In this document: positions 5,775 through 9,935 of the stretch, piece by piece
Position numbering within the stretch: the first letter of the stretch is position 1
Layout of the letters: each line of letters begins with the position of its first letter
From: DATKQJ01 sp035534295
Lineage (GTDB): Bacteria; Chloroflexota; Dormibacteria; Dormibacterales; Dormibacteraceae
Reading direction: 5' to 3'
Assembly: GCA_035534295.1 (NCBI GenBank)
Contig: DATLSE010000008.1
Location: forward strand, 1-9,935
DNA: 9,935 bases
The notes under the pieces: model-generated
Database searches by the model: none
Told to the model about the DNA's origin: nothing
The model's input: only the letters and a program-made list of their open reading frames with translations
Made by a program: the position numbers and the translations under genes

Positions 5775-5861
5775 TGGTGGGCCGGGAGGGAGTCGAACCC
5801 CCACAGCTTTCGCGGCGGTTTTACAGACCGTTGGGCTCAACCACATGCCCTTTGCCGACCC
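5775..5861 (-). tRNA. tRNA-Tyr (anticodon GUA), integration target of the element
   Basis: On the minus strand, acceptor GGGTCGG (5861-5855) pairs with CCGGCCC over 7 bp including one G-T. It is followed by discriminator A and an encoded CCA. The D-arm is GGGC/GCCC with A14 and GG in the loop. The anticodon arm has stem CGGT/ACCG and loop CTGTAAA, giving GUA. A 12-nt variable region follows, close to the roughly 13 nt of class II tRNA-Tyr. The T-arm is GGGGG-TTCGACT-CCCTC. Two features are odd: four nucleotides (CAAA) rather than two link acceptor and D-stem, and the variable arm pairs only weakly (GC-GAAA-GC). The integrase-side DNA abuts the 3' end, so this end was probably rebuilt by the element at integration. 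Function is likely but not certain. Confidence 0.82.
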
Positions 5862-6119
5862 AGCCCCGAAACCCGACTGGATTTGGTGTCTCCATATCGT
5901 AACTGCCGCCATGCTGTTGCTGGTGGCCTGGCTCCTCGGCGATCTTCAACCGACCTGGGGTTCGCGCGCGGAACATGCGTCGAACGATGGGCGCTTTCGG
6001 GTTAGGACGGGCGATGAATTCGGTACCACTCCCAACCTCGGCCCTGCTTCCGCGATAGCTGCTGTTCAGGGCTTTACGGCCCACCTCCAACTCCGATTCG
6101 CCGCAGCGTCGGAAATGAA
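5862..6119. other. Intergenic region between tRNA-Tyr and the UbiA-family gene
   Basis: This region must hold the divergent promoters for the tRNA (minus) and the prenyltransferase (plus). On the minus strand a TACGAT box at 5901-5896 lies 34 nt before the tRNA 5' end, without a good -35. The exact 10-bp inverted repeat TCGGGGCTGG/CCAGCCCCGA (5768-5777 and 5860-5869) starts here and could compete with the acceptor stem. Open frames crossing the region overlap the tRNA and show no protein family. Confidence 0.35.
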
Positions 6120-6959
6120 GTGACTCGCCGCCTCTGGACCCTGCTGCTGTGCTCCCACCCAGAGCCGGTTCTCGCCGTCACGGTGGTGGCGACGCTGCTT
6201 AGTATCATGGCCGGCCGCGGCGCAGGCACGTTATGGGTTACGAGCGCGGTCTTGTCTGGCCAACTTGCCATTGGCTGGCAGAATGACTGGATCGATCGGG
6301 GCAGAGATTCCAGCCAGTCGCGAAGCGACAAGCCCTTGGCGCGGGGCGCGATTGGACCGGGAGCCGTCCGCCTGGCCTCCGCCCTGGCGCTGGTGATCTG
6401 CGTGCCCCTGTCGTTCGGCTCTTCGGCTCCAAGCGCCGCCGTCCACCTGATCGCGGTGGCGGTGGCCATGACATACAACGTGGCCCTGAAATCGACCTGG
6501 CTCAGCGCGGTGCCCTTTGTCGTGTCATTTGGTCTGCTTCCGGCCGTCGTGACGCTGGGACTGCCAGGTGAGCCCTGGCCGCCGCTCTGGCTGCTGGCTG
6601 CTGGAGCAACCCTAGGCGCCGCCGCCCACTTCGTTCAGGTGTTACCGGACATCCCGCGTGACCGGGAGGCTGGGATTCGCGGGCTGCCCCAGCGTCTCGG
6701 CCAGCGCGGGTCGATACGGGCCGCGCTGATCCTCATGTCGCTGTGCGACCTCGCCGTCGCGATCGGGCTGGGCCTTGAGTCCTGGCGTGGGTGGACGGGC
6801 CTGGGGCTCGGTGCCCTCATGGTCGTCGCCGTCGCCACCTCCAGTTGGGAGACCAACCCAAAGCTCACTCTTCGCCTGCTCATGGTGTTCGCCGCTTTAG
6901 CCGTGGTGGGTTTACTGCTGGCGGGAGTCGGCGGGTCGGATCCGCTTTCGGCTTCTTAG
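6120..6959 (+). CDS. UbiA-family membrane prenyltransferase
   Basis: 279 residues, highly hydrophobic with about eight or nine membrane helices. Both aspartate-rich motifs of the UbiA superfamily are present: NDWIDRGRD (55-63, matching NDxxDxxxD) and DIPRDREAG (177-185, matching DxxxDxxAG). A TYNVALKST segment (118-126) is also typical of the family. These motifs bind Mg2+ and the prenyl diphosphate. The enzyme transfers a prenyl chain to an aromatic or other acceptor, as in quinone, heme O, chlorophyll-type or prenyl-lipid synthesis. No neighbour identifies the acceptor, so the substrate is left open. The first aspartate motif lies near residue 55, as in most members, so the length is normal. 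The GTG start has only a weak upstream GGAAA. Its TAG overlaps the stop of the convergent LysM/CHAP gene. Confidence 0.87.
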   Translation: MTRRLWTLLLCSHPEPVLAVTVVATLLSIMAGRGAGTLWVTSAVLSGQLAIGWQNDWIDRGRDSSQSRSDKPLARGAIGPGAVRLASALALVICVPLSFGSSAPSAAVHLIAVAVAMTYNVALKSTWLSAVPFVVSFGLLPAVVTLGLPGEPWPPLWLLAAGATLGAAAHFVQVLPDIPRDREAGIRGLPQRLGQRGSIRAALILMSLCDLAVAIGLGLESWRGWTGLGLGALMVVAVATSSWETNPKLTLRLLMVFAALAVVGLLLAGVGGSDPLSAS

Positions 6960-7942
6960 TAGATGAAGCCGATCAGAGGCACCCCGCCGGGGCTGATGGT
7001 TCGGTAGTCAACGATTCCGGGTCCCTTGTAGTTCATCTCCGACACCACCCATGAACCATTGGGATTGACCGATTCCACGTAGGCGACGTGCCCGAGGCTG
7101 CTCTCCCAGGTCACCATGATGGCGCCGGCGCGAGGTGTCATGCCCGTAGACCATCCATAAGCCTTGGCGTTGCCGAACCATTGATAGGCGTTTCCGATCC
7201 ATGGCACCGGCCTCTTGTTGTACACGTACCAGGTGCACTGACCGTAGGGGAAGGTGTTGCCCCGGGCCGCGTGATTCACGAGTGGCGAAACGGTCTGGAT
7301 CACGGTCGATGCACCCGTCGAGCCGACTGCGACCTGGGGTAGCGTCGAGCCGACTGCGACCTGGGGTAGCGGATGGAAGAGTGCCGGTCCGTGCCCTCCG
7401 GGCACGACGATAACCTCGCCCGACGTTAGGGGTTGGCTGGACTGGCTGCGGATGTAGTTGAAGTCCATGACCGCGTTCACGTCGCCGTGGTACGTGGATG
7501 AAAGTTGCTCGATGGTGTTGCCGGCCTGGGTCACGACTGCCACTCCATCGACGGGCGGGATGATGAGCGAATTGCCCACGCCCACGTCGGCGGTGACGTT
7601 CTTGAGCAGGCTGTAGTTGGACCAGCGGATGCTGTCTTCCGAGACGTTGAACCGACCGGCGAGCGAAGCCAGCGTGTCACCACTCTGGACTTGGTATTTG
7701 ATCGCGTCGTGGGAGACAGCCGCCACCGTGGGCATCGCGATCGGTTTGACGATTGTTCCCAGCCGACCCATCTGAACGGCTCCGGTCTGTCCGCCCTGGC
7801 TCATCATCAGCCCTTGGGCGTTCACCGACCCTAGGCGCAGGCTCAATTCCGACGGCAACTGCCGGTTGAGCGAGACGTAGCCCGAAAGGACTATCGCCAA
7901 AACGAGCACCAAGGCGTGCGAAAGGTACCGACTTGCCGCCAA
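6956..7942 (-). CDS. Secreted LysM/CHAP peptidoglycan hydrolase
   Basis: 328 residues. A short basic N-terminus followed by a hydrophobic stretch (residues 9-22, LVLVLAIVL) is a signal peptide or membrane anchor. A LysM domain spans about 82-129 (YQVQSGDTLASLAGRFNVS), and a second, more degenerate LysM lies at about 135-181 (TIEQLSSTYHGDVNAVMDFN, then VIVVPGG). A linker with two identical LPQVAVGST units (192-209) leads to a CHAP domain with C236 (YGQCTWYV), H285 (LGHVAYVE) and E302/N304 (SEMNY). CHAP enzymes cleave peptidoglycan peptide bonds; LysM holds them on the wall. It likely remodels the cell wall or aids daughter-cell separation. The TTG start at 7942 is chosen because it precedes the signal sequence with GGGGGGA upstream; the first in-frame ATG would remove the anchor. 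It is monocistronic and convergent with the UbiA gene. Confidence 0.88.
   Translation of the reverse strand: MAASRYLSHALVLVLAIVLSGYVSLNRQLPSELSLRLGSVNAQGLMMSQGGQTGAVQMGRLGTIVKPIAMPTVAAVSHDAIKYQVQSGDTLASLAGRFNVSEDSIRWSNYSLLKNVTADVGVGNSLIIPPVDGVAVVTQAGNTIEQLSSTYHGDVNAVMDFNYIRSQSSQPLTSGEVIVVPGGHGPALFHPLPQVAVGSTLPQVAVGSTGASTVIQTVSPLVNHAARGNTFPYGQCTWYVYNKRPVPWIGNAYQWFGNAKAYGWSTGMTPRAGAIMVTWESSLGHVAYVESVNPNGSWVVSEMNYKGPGIVDYRTISPGGVPLIGFIY
7317..7370 (-). repeat. Perfect 27-bp tandem duplication in the LysM/CHAP linker
   Basis: Two identical 27-bp units (7317-7343 and 7344-7370) encode LPQVAVGST twice in the linker between the LysM region and the CHAP domain. Absence of silent differences suggests a recent duplication and a length-variable linker. 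Confidence 0.92.
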
Positions 7943-8059
7943 ATTCCCCCCTGACTGGATCCCGCCGACCCGATGTGATGGCTACCGAAATAGATCCCGG
8001 CCACACTACCAGCCTGGCCACCCGACAGTCAACACCCGTGGCGGCCTAAGATCGGAGCC
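7943..8059. other. Divergent promoter region between the LysM/CHAP gene and the peroxiredoxin gene
   Basis: This 117-bp stretch must drive both genes. On the minus side GGGGGGA (7950-7944) lies just before the TTG start. On the plus side a TANNNT box directly precedes the peroxiredoxin ATG. No symmetric operator, such as an OxyR- or PerR-like site, was recognised. Confidence 0.5.
8047..8052 (+). promoter_or_regulatory. Likely -10 box for leaderless transcription of the peroxiredoxin gene
   Basis: TAAGAT fits TANNNT and ends exactly 7 nt before the ATG at 8060, the spacing typical for a transcript that begins at the start codon. A GGAG lies only 2 nt from the ATG, too close to act as a ribosome-binding site. 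A good -35 is not evident. Confidence 0.45.
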
Positions 8060-8581
8060 ATGACCGAGGAATCTCGCGACCGAATCCTGCTTGGCGACAA
8101 GCCGCTCACGATTATCGGGGCTGAACTCCACGCCGGAGACAGGGCTCCCAAGTTCGAGTTGTTCGGAAAGGGGTTCATTCCTGATCGGGTCAGTTCGGAG
8201 GACTTCGCCGGCCAGGTCCTGATCCTGTCCTGCGTTCCCTCCCTGGATACGTCGGTGTGCGATCGGGAAACCAAGCGCTGGGATACCGAGGTGCAGAAGC
8301 TGGACGGCAAGGTCAGCATGCTCACCGTGAGCATGGACTTGAACTTTTCCCAGGCCAAGTGGTGCGGGGCAAACGGAACCCAGCACACCACCGCATCGGC
8401 CCACGGCCATCCAGAATTCGGGGTGGCTTACGGCGATCTGATCAAGGAGAACGGACTTTTGGCTCGGGCCGTGTTTGTGGTGGGAAGGGACGGTTCATTG
8501 GTCCACGTCGAGTACTGTCGCCACATCGGCGATGAGCCCAACTACGAGGAGATCTTGGCCAAAGCCGTCGCGGCAGCCTGA
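8060..8581 (+). CDS. tpx: Tpx-type thiol peroxidase (atypical 2-Cys peroxiredoxin)
   Basis: 173 residues, normal for the family. VPSLDTSVCDRET places the peroxidatic cysteine at C67 with the conserved Thr three residues before it (T64), and KWCGANG gives the resolving cysteine C102, the same spacing type as bacterial Tpx. The N-terminal GDRAPKFEL and the C-terminal RAVFVVGRDGSLVHVEY match the peroxiredoxin fold. The enzyme reduces hydrogen peroxide and alkyl hydroperoxides in the cytoplasm, using thioredoxin to reopen the C67-C102 disulfide. An extra cysteine (C58) is present. Unusually, residues 21-25 read AELHAG, close to the family N-terminal pattern, but residues 1-14 are a longer charged lead-in. 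No partner thioredoxin gene is adjacent. Leaderless expression is suggested by the TAAGAT box 7 nt upstream. Confidence 0.88.
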   Translation: MTEESRDRILLGDKPLTIIGAELHAGDRAPKFELFGKGFIPDRVSSEDFAGQVLILSCVPSLDTSVCDRETKRWDTEVQKLDGKVSMLTVSMDLNFSQAKWCGANGTQHTTASAHGHPEFGVAYGDLIKENGLLARAVFVVGRDGSLVHVEYCRHIGDEPNYEEILAKAVAAA

Positions 8582-8824
8582 CGAGCAGGCTTCGCGGACT
8601 GCGGATCACGATCGGAAGCGCATCGACGCGACCTGGCGCATCCATTTCCGGCTTCAGGTGCCCACCCTTCGGGTCAGGTTCTGGTGGGGTCGGGCCCTCC
8701 CGGTCATCGCATTTGGACCATCTCCCAGTCCCTCCGAGATGTGCTTGGCTGACCCGAACTGGGGCGGCCGGGAGCAGCCCCCCCAAGGGTCGTAAGCCTC
8801 GAACGCCGGTCGCAGGCGCCCCCC
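8582..8824. other. Intergenic region between two convergent genes
   Basis: This 243-bp GC-rich stretch lies between the stops of tpx (+) and the PPOX-type gene (-). A GGG-CCCT-CCC hairpin lies near 8690-8703 and CAGGC-T-GCCTG (8827-8837) sits at the PPOX gene end. Neither has a T-run. No RNA gene or protein family was recognised. Confidence 0.35.
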
Positions 8825-9226
8825 TCAGGCTGCCTGCTGGGGCTCAGCCGAACCCGGGACGACGCGGATGGTTATGCGCCGCTCACCTGGCTGGAGCCAG
8901 GGATATTCATCGACGCCGAGGTACTTCTTCGCTAATCCGTTGATGACCTGGTTGGCGCCCTCCTCGATCAGCTTGGCCTGGCCCTTGATCAGGACCTGGG
9001 TGGCGTTGGGGTTGGCGGGGTCGTTGACAGCGATCATCACGCGCGGGTCGCGGCGAATGTTGCGCTCCTTGCGGCGCCCGATCGCCGTATTCATGATCAC
9101 CGCGTCTCCGTCGGTGTCGACCCAGACCGGCGTCACCTGCGGCGAACCATCCAGGTTGACGGTGGCGATGTAGGCGAGGTGTTTCCCATGCAGGATCTTT
9201 ACCTGCTCGTCCGTGAGTTTGCTCAT
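8825..9226 (-). CDS. PPOX/F420-type split-barrel flavoprotein
   Basis: 133 residues, the usual size for single-domain members of the pyridoxamine-phosphate-oxidase-like split barrel. Visible features are HLAYIATVNLDGSPQVTPVWV (first strands), then a nucleotide-phosphate-binding stretch TAIGRRKERNIRRDPRVMIAV, and VLIKGQAKLIEEG. This pattern is that of the Rv1155-like group, many of which use F420 and some FMN; the cofactor cannot be fixed from the sequence. They catalyse two-electron reductions of varied small molecules. The ATG at 9226-9224 is chosen because conserved sequence starts there (MSKLTDEQ); in-frame ATGs at 9295 and 9271 would add a charged, non-conserved leader. No strong Shine-Dalgarno precedes it. 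It is convergent with tpx and appears to be a single-gene unit. Confidence 0.82.
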   Translation of the reverse strand: MSKLTDEQVKILHGKHLAYIATVNLDGSPQVTPVWVDTDGDAVIMNTAIGRRKERNIRRDPRVMIAVNDPANPNATQVLIKGQAKLIEEGANQVINGLAKKYLGVDEYPWLQPGERRITIRVVPGSAEPQQAA

Positions 9227-9371
9227 GCACGCTCTTACCGATGCTTCCGGCTCCGTATTTCGCTCCGCCATCGACCGCATCCGGCGGCGGCCCACCCGCG
9301 AGGCCCCTGACGGGTGGGGTTAGGGACGTTTGGTCACCTCGCGCGCTCCGTAGGACCCGGCGGGCGAGGAG

Positions 9372-9659
9372 CCCAATCCGGACCGCCACACGCCTCACCC
9401 AGTGGGCGCCCTCACCGCCCGCCTCAAGGCTGGACCCCCCAGCTCAACTCCCGCCACCCATTGCCCGGTTCGCGCGGACGGCATCGACGACCTCCGGCAG
9501 CGTCACCTTCGGGAGCTGATCCGGTTCCGTCCCGTCGCTGTCGGGCGCGACTATAGGCACCAGCAGGTCCGCCTGCTGGTCGGTGACGCCGAAGTTCGGG
9601 TCCTGGTCGAGGACGGTTCGCTAATTCGCCAGCTGGCGCTGGATCCAGGCCGCGCCTAG
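9372..9659 (+). pseudogene. Decayed C-terminal fragment of an IS481-like transposase
   Basis: One frame reads PNPDRHTPHPVGALTARLKAGP, then VRADGIDDL, then VAVGRDYRHQQVRLLV, VRVLVEDGSLIRQLALDPGRA and a stop. This follows the end of IS481/rve-type transposases: the RPH...TPAAAYTARPKA stretch, the YRVRxDRID strand, the HIGVGR strand, and a final RVL-x-x-x-GELLRxLTLDP. No catalytic DDE core or N-terminal HTH precedes it. Around 9490-9515 the better match (SGSVTF) shifts to another frame, indicating an indel. The usual Asp-Tyr-Gln after LDP is replaced by a stop. It is a non-functional remnant. Confidence 0.65.
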
Positions 9660-9935
9660 GCTCACAGGCCTCGCAGCTATGAGTGCTCGACCGCCGGCGA
9701 CTCGGACAACCTCGCGCTGCTGCCAGGTTAGCCGGCGGCTTTTGAGTGCGATTACCCTCAATACGCGGTCGTTCACTGTCGTGGCCGCCGACTAACCCGG
9801 ACATTTCAGTAACTCGCCGCCGGAGGTAGGCCGGGGAGCAAAAGCGAGTGCCCTCTTGAACTCGGATACTTGTGATGTTCTACGTCGCAACACCCGTTCC
9901 AGGAGAGCACTCTGCAGGTGAAGCCTACCAACAGT
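9660..9935. other. Right-edge region without a complete gene
   Basis: After the IS481-like remnant there are 276 bp without a supported gene. The stretch contains an imperfect inverted repeat (9846-9912). At the end, GTG (9918-9920) is followed by AAG CCT ACC AAC AGT and preceded by AGGAGAG (9901-9907), possibly the first codons of a gene running off the window. Six codons are too few to name it. Confidence 0.4.
9846..9912. repeat. Imperfect inverted repeat before the right edge
   Basis: The left arm GAGTGCCCTCTTGAAC (9846-9861) matches the reverse complement of the right arm GTTCCAGGAGAGCACTC (9896-9912) at 14 of 16 positions with one extra base. The arms are 34 nt apart. The layout fits IS-end repeats, or a 5' leader hairpin covering the AGGAGAG ribosome-binding site of a gene starting at 9918. 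Confidence 0.65.

Larger units (their letters stand above)
1..5775. mobile_element. Right part of an integrative element inserted at a tRNA-Tyr 3' end
   Basis: The gene set is that of an integrated, self-replicating or phage-derived element: XRE repressor, divergent excisionase-like HTH, replicative ATPase, ParB/methyltransferase fusion, serine recombinase and tyrosine integrase. The integrase reads towards the 3' end of a minus-strand tRNA-Tyr, and only about 130 bp separate its stop from the tRNA. This is the usual arrangement when a tyrosine integrase has used a tRNA 3' end as attB. The right boundary is placed at the tRNA 3' end; the exact crossover probably lies within the T-arm region. 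The left boundary and its att repeat are not in the window. I see no relaxase, type IV secretion, capsid or terminase gene here, so phage, satellite, ICE and integrated-plasmid origins all remain possible. Confidence 0.8.

Noticed and set aside
5845..6123. 92-codon plus-strand frame with a hydrophobic stretch before the UbiA gene
   Set aside because: It starts inside the tRNA-Tyr, has no recognisable family beyond one short hydrophobic run, and overlaps the UbiA start; probably chance.
8317..8335. Perfect 9-bp palindrome around one base in tpx (CATGCTCAC-C-GTGAGCATG)
   Set aside because: It arises from the codons of SMLTVSM in a strand conserved in the Tpx family, so coding constraint plus codon choice explains it without a regulatory role.
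9424..9804. 126-codon minus-strand frame near the right end
   Set aside because: It is antisense to the transposase remnant, with Arg/Gly/Pro-rich composition; the plus-strand reading has recognisable IS481-like sequence.
1..9935. CRISPR array
   Set aside because: No regularly spaced direct repeats were seen; the repeats present are inverted or simple tandem units.

Overview
This is a high-GC bacterial window with two parts: the right end of an integrated mobile element (about positions 1-5775) and ordinary chromosomal genes (about 5775-9300). After these comes a short decayed insertion-sequence region. High GC, frequent GTG/TTG starts, TANNNT boxes placed for leaderless starts, a PPOX/F420-type flavoprotein and IS481-like debris suggest an actinobacterial, Chloroflexota or Dormibacterota-type genome. 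That lineage guess is weak, because no marker gene is present.

Element (1-5775). A minus-strand XRE-type repressor, cut by the left edge, diverges from a plus-strand operon across a control region holding an 8-bp dyad. The operon runs: small excisionase-like HTH protein; DnaB N-domain/RepA-like ATPase/winged-helix replication protein; ParB-like/DNA methyltransferase fusion; serine recombinase. The first four genes overlap in series (TGATG, GTGA, 17 bp). A tyrosine integrase follows after a 142-bp gap. Just past the integrase are a 12-bp tandem repeat and a dyad, then a tRNA-Tyr (GUA) on the minus strand whose 3' end faces the integrase. This is the classic layout of an element integrated into a tRNA 3' end. 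No relaxase, conjugation or virion genes are visible, and the left end lies outside the window.

The most unusual signal is in the element's coding DNA. Two copies of a 40-bp imperfect palindrome (38/40 identical, inverted relative to each other) lie in frame inside the replication gene, in the two inter-domain or tail segments. A further half-site makes a nested dyad at the first copy. The neighbouring ParB-methyltransferase gene carries a different perfect 13-bp hairpin in its inter-domain linker. These could be coding-tolerated mobile palindromes or internal cis-acting sites such as an origin or iterons.

Chromosomal part (5775-9300). tRNA-Tyr; a UbiA-family prenyltransferase (+) whose stop overlaps that of a secreted LysM/CHAP cell-wall hydrolase (-); a Tpx-type atypical 2-Cys peroxiredoxin (+); and a small split-barrel PPOX/F420-type flavoprotein (-). 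These look like independent single-gene units.

Right end (9300-9935). A decayed C-terminal fragment of an IS481-like transposase is followed by a stretch with an imperfect inverted repeat and possibly the start of another gene at the very edge.
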